From Streptomyces sp. NBC_01232 (GTDB lineage Bacteria > Actinomycetota > Actinomycetes > Streptomycetales > Streptomycetaceae): a stretch of DNA of 64,000 nucleotides. Below are positions 34,420 to 43,128 of this stretch, one piece after another. The position numbers were made by a program, and so were the translations under genes. Location of the stretch: contig NZ_CP108518.1 of assembly GCF_035989885.1 (NCBI RefSeq), positions 4,451,501 to 4,515,500 on the forward strand. Reading direction: 5' to 3'. The notes beneath the pieces are model-generated. The model was not told the DNA's origin. It made no database searches and was given only the letters and a program-made list of their open reading frames with translations. How positions within the stretch are numbered: position 1 is the first letter of the stretch; every line of letters begins with the position of its first letter.

Positions 34420-35613
34420 TCAGGGGGACGTGGCCTCGGCGGCGTGCCGGGTCGGGAAGGAGGCGGTCACGAGATGCCCGCCGTCGTCGGTGGGGCGGGC
34501 CTCGAAGGTACCGCCGACGAGGTGGGCGCGTTCCGCCAGCCCGATGAGGCCGTAGCCGCCGGAGGGCAGGTCCGGGTCGGGGTGCGGGTCGGTGAGGCCG
34601 GGCGGGCCGTTGTGAATCCGGAGGCACAGGTGTCCGTCCGACTCGTGGAGCCGCACGCTGACGACGGCCCCCGGCGCGTGCTTGCGGATGTTGGTCAGAG
34701 CTTCCTGGACCGTGCGGTACACCGCGTGCTGGACCAAGGTGGGCCACCGGCTCGGGGAGCCGGTGGCAGGCTGAAGGAGGCGCGGGTCGATCCGCGCCTC
34801 GACCTCGAGCTGGCACTCGCGGATGAGCTGCGGCAGGCCGGCGAGCCGGGGCTGGGGCGCACCGGTGTCAGCGCGGTTGCCGCCGTCCCGCAGGACCCCG
34901 ACCACCTGGCGCAGCTCGTCCAGAGTGCGGGCGGCCATGGTGCGCACGGCGCAGGCGGAATCCCGCACCGCGGGGTCGGACGTGGTCATCTGCAGTGCGG
35001 CGGCCTCGACGCTGATCAGGCTCACCTGATGGGCCACGACGTCGTGCATCTCACGGGCCAGGCGGGTGCGCTCGGCCACCAGCAGCCGCTCCGCCGACAG
35101 TGCGTCCTCGCGCGAGCGTGCCGCGGCGAGGTCGGCGACGCGTGCAGTGAGTTCCGCGCGGCTGCTGACGAGCAGGCCCAGCGTGACCGGCAGGATGGCC
35201 TGGGCAACGGCGTCCATCAGGATGAAGTAGTCGGTGGGGTTGTCCCACGTGGCTTCCTCGGGGTTCAGCGTGTAGCCGCTCCAGAGGAGGAACACGACGG
35301 TGCACACGGTGACCACGCGGCGACGGGTGGCCATGAGCGCCACCGTGTACAGCGCGATCATGCTGGGGATGCAACTGTCCAGGTACATCCCGGGCAGGGT
35401 CGTGAGGAACGTGGCGATCGGCCAGCGACGCCGGGCCAGCACGACCACGGGCAGCGCGCACAGGGCCACCGTCGCCCAGAACAGCTTCCGGGAGTCGTTC
35501 GTGTCGGCGTACGCCCATTCCAACTGGACGGCGATGTCGACGGTGGCGGCGCACGCCGGGAGCAGCAGCCATAGGGCCTGGGATGCCCTCACCTGCCGAT
35601 TTGCTCCGAACAC
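34420..35613 (-). CDS. NarL-type sensor histidine kinase
   Basis: A 397-aa kinase. The N-terminal half has about six hydrophobic segments with no large extracellular loop. HisKA_3 is LAREMHDVVAHQVSLISVEA (phospho-His about residue 189). The HATPase_c domain has YRTVQEALTNIRKHAP (N box) and GYGLIGLAERA (G box). GTG start with GAAGGGG 7 nt upstream. First gene of the cassette; the response regulator lies at the other end. Membrane-embedded sensors of this type often detect membrane-active compounds, so sensing the cassette peptide is plausible. Confidence 0.92.
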   Translation of the reverse strand: MFGANRQVRASQALWLLLPACAATVDIAVQLEWAYADTNDSRKLFWATVALCALPVVVLARRRWPIATFLTTLPGMYLDSCIPSMIALYTVALMATRRRVVTVCTVVFLLWSGYTLNPEEATWDNPTDYFILMDAVAQAILPVTLGLLVSSRAELTARVADLAAARSREDALSAERLLVAERTRLAREMHDVVAHQVSLISVEAAALQMTTSDPAVRDSACAVRTMAARTLDELRQVVGVLRDGGNRADTGAPQPRLAGLPQLIRECQLEVEARIDPRLLQPATGSPSRWPTLVQHAVYRTVQEALTNIRKHAPGAVVSVRLHESDGHLCLRIHNGPPGLTDPHPDPDLPSGGYGLIGLAERAHLVGGTFEARPTDDGGHLVTASFPTRHAAEATSP

Positions 35614-35624
35614 CCGTTTGCCCC

Positions 35625-35658
35625 TTCGAAGTTACTCGTTGGTTACTTTTCGACTATA
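35625..35658 (-). promoter_or_regulatory. promoter/operator of the sensor kinase gene
   Basis: Direct repeat GTTACT at 35631-35636 and 35642-35647, 11 bp apart (one helical turn), flanked by TCGA on both sides. A TATAGT -10-like box lies on the minus strand at 35653-35658. The direct repeat is typical of response-regulator binding; the predicted start would put it at the transcription start. Confidence 0.45.
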
Positions 35659-35964
35659 GGGCCAGCCGGCTGGGGGTCCTCCCGGTGGTTTCGCGCTCGC
35701 CCGCCAGGTGCATCGAGGACGACTGCCGGAGTGCGCCGGAGGTGGAGGCGTGGCGCCGGCCGGGCGGCGATGGCAGCGAGCGCCGACATGCTCGCCGGAG
35801 GCTGACGGTGCTCTGGCGGCAGGACGCGTCCGGTGAGGTGAGCGCTGTCCTGTCGGGGCAGCCGCTGCGGCGGGACTCGGATGGCAGCGGAAGGCGTGCG
35901 AGGCCCAACCCGGCGCTCCACTGGGTCACTTATCGCACGCGAATGGCACGCCGGGCCGGAGAGG
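35659..35964. other. 306-bp region between kinase and tRNA-end repeat
   Basis: A plus-strand frame passes through (RCIEDDC, PALHWVTYRTRMA) and keeps some codon bias, but it runs into the terminator and tRNA repeat, so it is at most a truncated remnant. No other feature seen. Confidence 0.35.
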
Positions 35965-36055
35965 TCTGGACAACCACGAAGGCCCAGGTCGTTGACCTGG
36001 GCCTTCGTTAAAGAGCGGATGACGGGAATCGAACCCGTGCCACAAGCTTGGGAAT
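35965..36055 (-). repeat. attachment-site-like tRNA-Gly 3' half plus terminator
   Basis: On the minus strand: the anticodon-loop TTCCCAA region through the T-arm (GGGTTCGATTCCCG) to acceptor CATCCGC, then the terminator hairpin (35976-36006). It has no 5' half. It is near-identical to the intact tRNA at 55.2 kb over the T-arm, acceptor and terminator and diverges in the variable-loop region. This is the signature of an att duplication left by integration at a tRNA 3' end. Confidence 0.7.
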
Positions 36056-36506
36056 CTACTGCGCGGAACGCCTCTACATAGCATCTGACCTGCGAAGATG
36101 ACCCCAAGGCGTGGGTGATGAGGGGGGCGTACCGGCCCCCTGCTGACCGCTGCTCACCGCCCCGGAGGGCACGGCTGGGGCACGCACCGTGTTGAGCGCG
36201 CTGCGCCGGCCCCGACGGCGTGTCCGGAGTCGTTGGCGACGCATGTGCCCGAGTGCTTGGCCGGGGGCGCGGCCTCGTGCCTTCCAGCCGTTGACGCGCG
36301 CGGCGGCGGCTCACACGGGCGAGTGACGCGGAAATCTGCGCTGATTGTGTCGCAAGGGCAAGGGAGCCTTGGGCCGACGGCGTGTGGCGCGCTGGACCTG
36401 GCAGCCAATCGGCGTAGCCCGGATTTGCGCTGCATAAAAACGTCTTACGTATGTCCATATTCTTGCCTGAGTTTCCCCTGAGCCCGCTCGATTCCTGGAG
36501 AACCGT
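36056..36506. other. 451-bp region without a gene
   Basis: No supported coding sequence. The last 80 bp before the epimerase remnant are AT-richer (tgcataaaaacgtcttacg, 36430-36448) and may be a promoter. Confidence 0.45.
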
Positions 36507-37553
36507 ATGCGCGTTGCCGTCACCGGTGGCGGTGGATTCCTCGGGTAGCATCTCTGTGAGGCCCTGCTCAGGCGTGGGGACTCCGTGGTGTGTCTGGACA
36601 ATTTCTCGACAGGCGAGCCCGGGAACATTGCACACCTGCTGCCCAATCCGGCCTTCGAATTCATTCGTGCAGATGTCAGCGTCTCCGCGGAGGTTCCTGG
36701 CCGGGTCGACGCCGTTGCCCACCTGGCGAGCCCGGCGTCGCCGCCCGACTACCTGCGCCAGCCGCTGGAAACGCTGGCTGTCGGCAGCAGGGGGACGGAG
36801 AACGCCCTCCGGCTGGCGCTGCGCCACCATGCCCGGTTCATCCTCGCGTCGACGAGCGAGGTCTACGGGGACCCGCTGGTCCACCCGCAGGACGAGGACT
36901 ACTGGGGCAACGTCAATTCCGTCGGACCTCGCAGCGTGTACGACGAGGCGAAACGATTTGCCGAGGCGATCTCGGTCGCATACCGCCGCACCCACGGTCT
37001 GAATGTCGGTATCGCACGGATCTTCAACACCTACGGTCCGCGCATGCGCCCGCACGACGGACGGGTGGTCTCCAGCTTCATCACCCAGGCCCTCACCGGC
37101 GAACCCCTGACCATTTACGGCGACGGAAAGCAGACCCGGAGTTTCTGTTACGTCGACGATCTGGTCCGCGGTCTCGTCGCCCTGCTCGACTCCTCCGAGG
37201 CCGGGCCCTTCAACCTGGGGAATCCGGTCGAGCGAACGGTCACCGAGCTCGCCGAGATGGTGCTGGAACTCACCGGCTCGCCGTCGGAGATCCAGTACCA
37301 CCCGCTCCCCGTCGACGACCCGACCCGCAGGCGCCCGGTCATCACCCGGGCGCGGGACGCACTCGGCTGGTCGCCCGAGGTGGACATCGAGGAGGGGCTG
37401 CGCAGGACGAGCGCATGGTTCGCCGCCCGTCCCGCCGACCTCTCGGCCGGGGCCGCCGCGATCCGCGGCGGCCAGGAGGACGGGATGCCGCCCCCCAGGA
37501 AGTACGCCGGCGCCATGTCCGTCACGGCGGAATCCGTCCCCGCGCAGGCCTGA
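36507..37553 (+). pseudogene. UDP-glucuronate decarboxylase-like epimerase with an amber stop at codon 14
   Basis: Extended SDR of the UXS group, 348 codons with one in-frame TAG at 36546-36548. The N-terminus reads MRVAVTGGGGFLG, stop, [14 protein letters not shown]. Ser is expected at the stop (TCG to TAG is one change). The rest is intact: [12 protein letters not shown], the catalytic YDEAK and [23 protein letters not shown] at 36585 could restart, but that product would lack the NAD-binding glycine motif. It precedes a broken glycosyltransferase, so a nucleotide-sugar/polysaccharide pair has decayed. Confidence 0.85.
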
Positions 37554-37680
37554 ACAACCCGGATCCTCCACCTCCGGCGGGGAGCGGCGTGACCGCACGC
37601 CCTCCCCGCGCCCCTTTCCCGACAAGGCGGCCGTGAGGCTCTCGCGGCGCCACACCGAGATCATCCCGGAGCGCGCTCAC

Positions 37681-39002
37681 ATGACCCCGACCCAGCCAGG
37701 GCTCGTACGCGAGGCTGCCGCGACCGACGGCCGCATCCCCGGCCCGTCCGGAGAGCAGGCCACACTCAAGGACCAGATTCGCGAGCTCTCCCGGGGTCGG
37801 GTTGCCGAGGTTCCTCCCGACGGGCCCGTCTTCGCCGAGCCGCGCCGCGCCCTGGAAACCCGCCCCACGAGCTTCGTCCGCCAGTTCGGGACAGCCGACC
37901 GGGTCAAGGTGGCGGCGCTCACCCTGGGGTGGGTGGGCTGCCTCGTCTGGTTCTGGGTCTGGTGGCTGAGTCCCGAGCACCGGATCGGCTGGGTGGGCCT
38001 GGCCGTCAACAGCGCGCTGCTGCTCTACCTGGCGCTGCTGCCCGTGCACTTCCTGGTCGCGGTCGTCCGCCTGCGCCGTTTCGACTCGCAGATCGAAGTC
38101 CCGCTGGTGCGTGCGGCGTTCGTCGTCACCCGCGCCCCTTCCGAGCACTGGGACATCGCCCGCACCACGCTGGAGGCGATGCTCCAGCAGGACTATCCCC
38201 ACCCCTACGACGTATGGCTGTGCGACGAGGACCCCTCCAGCGACGTCCTGGACTGGTGCGAGGCGAACGGCGTACGTGTCTCTGCCGCCGGGACCGACCG
38301 GACTACCACCGGCCGACATGGCCCCGCCGCACCCGCTGCAAGGAGGGCAACCTCGCCTTCTTCTACGACCACTGGGGCTACCGGGACTACGACGTCGTCG
38401 CCCAGCTGGACTGCGACCACGTGCCGAGCCCCACGTACCTGACCGAGATGGTCCGTCCGTTCTCCGATCCCGCGATCGGCTACGTGGCCGCCCCGAGCGT
38501 GTGCGACGCCAGCGCCGAAGTCTCCTGGTCCGCCCGCGGCCGACTGCACCGGGAGGCCGTCTTCCACGGGGCCGTTCAGCTCGGCCACTCGGCCGGCCTC
38601 GCACCCTTGTGCATCGGCTCCCACTACGCGGTGCGTACGGAGGCGGTCCGGGACATCGGCGGCATCGGGCCCGAACTCGCCGAGGACTTCTCGACCACGT
38701 TCCTCATGAACTCGGCCGGCTGGCAGGGATCGTTCGCCATCGATGCCCATGCGAGCGGCGACGGCCCCGTCACCTTCGCCGCCATGGCCACCCAGGAGTT
38801 CCAGTGGTCCCGCAGCCTAGCGGTGATGCTCTTCGGGATGCTGCCACGCCACCTGAGCCGCATGCGGGGCTGGCTGCGCCTGCGGTTCGCCTTCGCCCTC
38901 TCCTACTACCCGTTGCTCGCCGCGACCACGACGATGGGGCTGGCTCTGCCTCCGGTGGCGGCCGTCACCGGTCTGCCGTGGCTCCGCGGTCTGGCGCATT
39001 GA
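37681..39002 (+). pseudogene. GT2 (cellulose-synthase-like) glycosyltransferase, frameshifted and truncated
   Basis: Frame 1 from ATG 37681 gives two TM helices, then the GT-A start (AAFVVTRAPSEHWDIARTTL, DVWLCDEDPSSD). Near 38275-38300 a single-base change shifts the frame. The true sequence continues in another frame as RPDYHRPTWPRRTRCKEGN, then AQLDCDHVPSP (DxD), TEAVRDIGGIGPELAEDFS (TED-like) and QEFQWSRS (QxxRW-like). It ends after one more TM at 39002, where it meets an unrelated gene fragment; the C-terminal TM bundle is missing. Confidence 0.85.
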
Positions 39003-39312
39003 GAACCGCAAGCGCCGGATCAACCTCGACGAAGCCATCGGCTTCGCCGAGATCTTCGGCGTCCCGCTCAGCAACTTCGTCGGACCGCCCAGCCTGGCGG
39101 CCATGGACCGCGCCATGGAGCTCATCGACAACGTGGTGGCCATCTACCGGGCCTCCGCGCGCGCCGGCTTCGAAGCCACCAAGGCGCGAGACGAACTCGC
39201 GGCCTACCTGGATGACCATCCGGAGATCCGTGCCGAGGCCGACGTGATGGTCTCCAACGCCATCGCCGCCGAGATGCAGAAGATCAACACCGAGCGGTAC
39301 GGGCCGCCCCCG
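38998..39312 (+). pseudogene. C-terminal part of an XRE-type regulator, cut by IS110
   Basis: The frame reads RIENRKRRINLDEAIGFAEIFGVPLSNFVGPP, the end of an XRE HTH domain, followed by a helical tail (MELIDNVVAIYRASARAGFE ... EMQKINTERYGPP). The N-terminal HTH helices are missing where it abuts the truncated glycosyltransferase. After removal of the IS, the frame would resume near 40850 and stop at once (PPVE, TAG at 40858-40860). This kind of regulator is common in actinomycete integrative elements. Confidence 0.65.
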
Positions 39313-39572
39313 TTATGTTTTTCGCGGTCCTGCAATGGGGCCGCTGGCCTCCGGGCCCGGTATGACTGTGTCCCCTCTGTCGAACGGATGACCTGGGGGG
39401 TGGTGTCGCCGGGTCCGTGGGGTGCCGTCGGAGACGCTGATGAGAGACCCGACCACCGCCCGGCCCGGCGCAATGCCGGGCAGAAGCGTGGGCGGCAGGT
39501 CTGCATAACGTGGATGCGCGAGCACGGTGCCAACGCAGAGGCCGGCCAGGTCAACCACCCAGGAGGGGTGCG
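39313..39572 (+). ncRNA. putative IS110 bridge (seek) RNA region
   Basis: IS110-group elements encode a structured guide RNA in the left non-coding end, upstream of the transposase. This 260-nt segment is in the right place, has the expected size, and contains local inverted repeats such as gcccggcccggcgcaatgccgggc near 39460-39483. The call is by position and family knowledge; I did not fold it. Confidence 0.45.
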
Positions 39573-40787
39573 ATGTTAGACACCGGCGATGTGGGCGTCT
39601 TCCTGGGTATGGACGTCGGCAAGACCGCCCATCACGGCCACGGGCTGACGCCGGCGGGCAAGAAAGTCTTCGACAAGCCGATGCCCAACAGCGAACCGAA
39701 ACTGCGGGCCGTCTTCGACAAGCTGATCGCGAAGTTCGGCACGGTGCTGGTGATCGTGGACCAGCCCGCATCGATCGGCGCTCTGCCGCTGACCGTCGCC
39801 CGCGACGCGGGCTGCGAGGTCGCCTACCTGCCCGGACTCGCCATGCGCCGGATCGCCGACCTGTATCCGGGAGAGGCAAAAACCGACGCGAAGGACGCGG
39901 CGGTGATCGCGGACGCCGCCCGCACCATGCCGCACGTCCTGCGGTCGCTGGAGCTGACGGACGAGATCACCGCCGAGCTCACGGTGCTGACCGGCTTCGA
40001 CCAGGACCTCGCCGCCGAAGCCACCCGCACCAGCAACCGGATACGCGGCCTGCTCACCCAGTTCCACCCGTCGCTGGAGCGCGTTCTCGGGCCCCGGCTG
40101 GACCACCCGGCCGTCACCTGGCTCCTCGAGCGCCACGGATCTCCGGCCGCTCTGCGCAAAGCCGGCCGCCGCAGACTCGTCGAACTCATCCGCCCGAAGG
40201 CCCCACGCATGGCCGCGCGGCTGATCGACGAGGTCTTCGACGCTCTCGACGAGCAGACCGTCGTGGTCCCGGGAACCGGCACCCTCGACATCGTGATCCC
40301 GTCCCTGGCGGCCTCGCTCGCGGCGGTTCACGACCAGCGTCGGGCACTGGAAGCCCAGATCAGCAGCCTGCTGGAGGCTCACCCTCTTCACCCGGTCCTG
40401 ACCTCGATGCCGGGAGTCGGAGTCAGGACCGCCGCCGTCCTGCTGGTCACCGTCGGCGACGGCACCAGTTTTCCCAGCGCCGCCCACCTCGCCTCCTACT
40501 CCGGTCTCGCCCCGACGACGAAGTCGTCCGGGACCTCGATCCACGGCGAACACGCACCACGAGGCGGAAACCGGCAGCTCAAACGCGCCATGTTCCTCTC
40601 CGCCTTCGCCTGCATGAACGCCGACCCGGCCTCCCGCACCTACTACGACCGGCAACGCGCCCGCGGGAAAACCCACACCCAGGCTCTCCTCCGCCTCGCC
40701 CGCCAACGCATCAGCGTCCTGTTCGCCATGCTCCGAGACGGCACCTTCTACGAGTCCAGAATCCCCGCCGTCACCCTCGCCGCATGA
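39573..40787 (+). CDS. IS110-family transposase (DEDD recombinase)
   Basis: A 404-aa transposase. The N-terminal RuvC-like DEDD domain shows GMDVGKTAHHG (first Asp), VIVDQPASIG, and YPGEAKTDAKDAAVIAD. The C-terminal Tnp_20 domain has LTSMPGVGVRTAAVLL and YSGLAPTTKSSGTS with the candidate catalytic Ser. Length is full and the frame is intact, so the element may be active. ATG at 39573 has AGGAGGGG upstream. Confidence 0.95.
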   Translation: MLDTGDVGVFLGMDVGKTAHHGHGLTPAGKKVFDKPMPNSEPKLRAVFDKLIAKFGTVLVIVDQPASIGALPLTVARDAGCEVAYLPGLAMRRIADLYPGEAKTDAKDAAVIADAARTMPHVLRSLELTDEITAELTVLTGFDQDLAAEATRTSNRIRGLLTQFHPSLERVLGPRLDHPAVTWLLERHGSPAALRKAGRRRLVELIRPKAPRMAARLIDEVFDALDEQTVVVPGTGTLDIVIPSLAASLAAVHDQRRALEAQISSLLEAHPLHPVLTSMPGVGVRTAAVLLVTVGDGTSFPSAAHLASYSGLAPTTKSSGTSIHGEHAPRGGNRQLKRAMFLSAFACMNADPASRTYYDRQRARGKTHTQALLRLARQRISVLFAMLRDGTFYESRIPAVTLAA

Positions 40788-41059
40788 CCATCCCAAACGG
40801 TCCCATACCCGACACCACGTCCTTGACGAAAGACATAGAGACACCCCCCCCGTCGAGTAGCCGCCGTTCCCGTCCCGCTTCCCTGGGCCGCAAACCCCCA
40901 GTGCGCAGCGGAATCGCCCATCCCATCCCTGAATGACACACCGGCCCGGCTCTGGGGGTTGCCGCCCCCGCCCACGTCCGCGGCCAGAAGCTGGAGCACT
41001 GCTTGCGCCACACGGCGATACCCCACGCCTCCGTCCAGCGACCCCGCGACGCCAAGGAG

Positions 41060-41278
41060 GTGACCACCCCCGACCCCCTCCTGACCGTGGAGCAGGCCGC
41101 CGGACGCCTCGGCACCGGCGTCCGCTTCATCCGGCGCCTCATCCAGGAACGCCGCATCCGCTACGTCAAGCTCGGCAAGCACGTCCGCATCGCCGAAAGC
41201 GTGCTGGCCGCGTACATCGACGCGAGTACCGTCCCCACCCTCCGCGAAGCGCGTTCCCGCTTCGGGAAGGCGGCCTGA
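41060..41278 (+). CDS. excisionase-type MerR/HTH_17 protein
   Basis: A 72-aa small winged-helix protein (LLTVEQAAGRLGTGVRFIRR, YVKLGKHVRIAESVLAAYI). Typical Xis of actinomycete integrative elements. Its stop overlaps the integrase ATG (TGATG). The GTG at 41060 sits directly on an AAGGAG, so the true start could be a little downstream (GTG 41084). Confidence 0.8.
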   Translation: MTTPDPLLTVEQAAGRLGTGVRFIRRLIQERRIRYVKLGKHVRIAESVLAAYIDASTVPTLREARSRFGKAA

Positions 41279-42426
41279 TGGCGGCCCGCAAGCCGCAGCG
41301 GCGGCGCGAATTCGGCACCACCCGCCAGCTTCCGTCCGGTCGTTGGCAGGCGCGCTACTGGGCACCTGACGGCAGCCGCCGAACGGCCCCGGAGACCTTC
41401 GCGACGAAGCCCGACGCCCAGGACTGGTTGACCCTCACCAAGGCGGACATCCAGCGCAACCACTGGACCGACCCCGACGTGGGCAAGGTCAACTTCGAGG
41501 CGTACGCCCTCAAGTGGGTCGACGAGCGGGGCCTGGCCGCCACCACGGACGAGCTGTACCGCCGCCTCCTGCGCCTCCACGTCCTTCCCGGCTTCGGTGA
41601 CCTCGACCTGGACGAGATCACCCCGCCGGCCGTACGGACCTGGCGGGCCGAGCGGCTGTCCGCCACCGGCGCCACGACCGTCGCGAAGTCCTACCGGCTG
41701 CTGAAGGCCATCATGGAGACGGCGGCCGACGACGAGCTGATCCGCCGCAACCCGTGCCGCATCAGGGGCGCGGGCAGCGAGCAGGCCAAGGAGCGCTCGA
41801 CCGCGACCGTCGCCCAGGTCGATGCGCTTGCCGAGGCCATGGGCCCGCGCTGGCGGCTGATGGTCTACTTCTGCGCCTACGGGCCGATGCGCCCGGAGGA
41901 GCAGGCGGCCCTGCGCCGGACCTCGGTCACCCTGGACCCTCTCGCCGTACGGATCACGGCGGCGGCCCCGGAACTGAACACCGGCCGCCGCGTCGAGGGC
42001 GACACCAAGTCGGCGGCGGGCGTCCGTACCATCCATCTGCCGGCCTTCCTCTCCATGGAGGTCAAGCGGCACCTGGACTGGTTCGCGGAGAAGGAGCCCG
42101 ACGGGCTGCTGTTCATAGGGGAGAAGGGTGCGCCGTTCCGGCGCACGACCTTCGGCCGGAAGTGGGCCAAGGCCCGCGCGAAGGTCGGCCTCCCGAAGGA
42201 CTTCCGCTTCTACGACCTGCGCCACACCGGGCACACCCTCTCCACCCAGTCCGGCGCGACCCTCAAGGACACGATGGTCCGCGCCGGCCAGTCCTCGGAG
42301 AAGGCCGCGATGATCTACCAGCACTCCGACGACGAACGTCAGCAGGAGGTCGCCGGGGGCATCGACGCCTGGGTACGCGCTGCCCGCGTCAAGGGAGCGG
42401 TGAAGAGGCAGGCGAAGGGCGCTTGA
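41278..42426 (+). CDS. tyrosine recombinase (integrase) of an integrative element
   Basis: A 382-aa phage-type integrase. An N-terminal AP2-like arm-binding segment (LPSGRWQARYWAPDG), a core-binding SAM-like domain and a C-terminal catalytic domain are present. Catalytic residues: Arg about 205 (GPMRPEEQ), His-x-x-Arg reversed as DLRHTGH about 315-316, and nucleophile Tyr about 346 (IYQHSDDE). The usual GHSS histidine reads AGQSS (Gln about 337), a possible weakening change. It is coupled to the excisionase. It presumably integrates at a tRNA; linkage to the tRNA-Gly here is unproven. Confidence 0.92.
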   Translation: MAARKPQRRREFGTTRQLPSGRWQARYWAPDGSRRTAPETFATKPDAQDWLTLTKADIQRNHWTDPDVGKVNFEAYALKWVDERGLAATTDELYRRLLRLHVLPGFGDLDLDEITPPAVRTWRAERLSATGATTVAKSYRLLKAIMETAADDELIRRNPCRIRGAGSEQAKERSTATVAQVDALAEAMGPRWRLMVYFCAYGPMRPEEQAALRRTSVTLDPLAVRITAAAPELNTGRRVEGDTKSAAGVRTIHLPAFLSMEVKRHLDWFAEKEPDGLLFIGEKGAPFRRTTFGRKWAKARAKVGLPKDFRFYDLRHTGHTLSTQSGATLKDTMVRAGQSSEKAAMIYQHSDDERQQEVAGGIDAWVRAARVKGAVKRQAKGA

Positions 42427-42567
42427 CGATCGGGTGGGGGAGGGGAGGGAGGCGTCTCGCCTTCCTCTCCTCACCGGCTCTCCGGGTGCCGTTGGACCCG
42501 AACAGCAGCGGCGGCGCTCGTCGATGGCCCGTGTACGGCCGTGCTGTGTCGAGAGGAAACCTGGCGC

Positions 42568-43128
42568 TCAGGCACGCCTCCATGCGTCGAGGAAGGCTTT
42601 CCGTTCAGCCGGATCAGCTGATTTGTGGTCCGCGTGCAGGACCCGCCAGGCGGTGAGTTCGAGATCCCGGAGCCACAGCTCGCCGATGACCTGCGTCTTG
42701 AGGTCGGGGAGGTGGTCGGATTCGGCGAGCGCCTGGCCGATTACTTCTCCGGCTGCGACGCGCTGGGACGGGGTCATCTCGTCGACAGCCGAGAGGATCT
42801 GACCGGCCAGACCGGTGCCTTCTCCGGCCAGCGAACTCAGCACGAACGTCTTGATGTTGGCGGGCAGCAGGTAGAGGGAGCCTGAGGTCCTCCACAGGTC
42901 CGACCAGAAGCGTTCTCCGGCCTCGGTGGGAGCGGGGAGCGCGGCCAGCAGTCCGAGGAGGTGCGCGGTGGCCGCGTACCCATCGGAGTGGGCGGATGCG
43001 ACGACGGCGATGTCGGCGACACGCTCCACGTCGATTCGGCCCGCTTCGAGGCGTGGGTCCAGCCCCAGTCGCTGTTCCAGCTGGTGGGAAAGGGGGGCGG
43101 ATGCGTGGGAGCGGAACTCGGGAAGCAT
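42568..43128 (-). CDS. hypothetical protein, 186 aa
   Basis: A mainly helical, acidic cytoplasmic protein (SHQLEQRLGLDPRLEAGRID, FVLSSLAGEGTGLAGQILSA, LWLRDLELTAWRVLHADHKS). Third-position bias is good and AAGGA precedes the ATG. No family recognised. It lies 141 bp past the integrase on the opposite strand and may be island cargo. Confidence 0.65.
   Translation of the reverse strand: MLPEFRSHASAPLSHQLEQRLGLDPRLEAGRIDVERVADIAVVASAHSDGYAATAHLLGLLAALPAPTEAGERFWSDLWRTSGSLYLLPANIKTFVLSSLAGEGTGLAGQILSAVDEMTPSQRVAAGEVIGQALAESDHLPDLKTQVIGELWLRDLELTAWRVLHADHKSADPAERKAFLDAWRRA

Larger units (their letters stand above)
30197..35975. mobile_element. inner genomic island: peptide/two-component cassette
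   Basis: A 5.8-kb segment bounded by tRNA-Gly 3'-end plus terminator repeats (30141-30196 and 35965-36055). It contains exactly six genes on the minus strand and no integrase. The bounding repeats are direct and in the orientation expected from successive insertion at the 3' end of the tRNA gene at 55199-55269. The boundary is inferred from repeats; mobility itself is not shown. Confidence 0.5.
39311..40850 (+). mobile_element. IS110-family insertion sequence
   Basis: About 1.54 kb: a 260-bp non-coding left end, one transposase gene, and a 60-bp right end. Imperfect terminal similarity is visible: left tatgtttttcg against the reverse complement of the right end, tatgtctttcg. It sits in a C-rich stretch in the last codons of the XRE fragment. 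Exact ends are uncertain by a few bases because of the C-run. Confidence 0.8.

Noticed and set aside
35583..36011. 142-codon plus-strand frame with two Cys (RCIEDDC).
   Set aside because: It overlaps the kinase start and runs through the terminator and tRNA repeat, so it is not an intact gene; at most a remnant.
36546..36548. Programmed read-through or recoding at the amber codon.
   Set aside because: No stem-loop or other recoding signal seen; adjacent genes carry further lesions, so simple decay is more likely.
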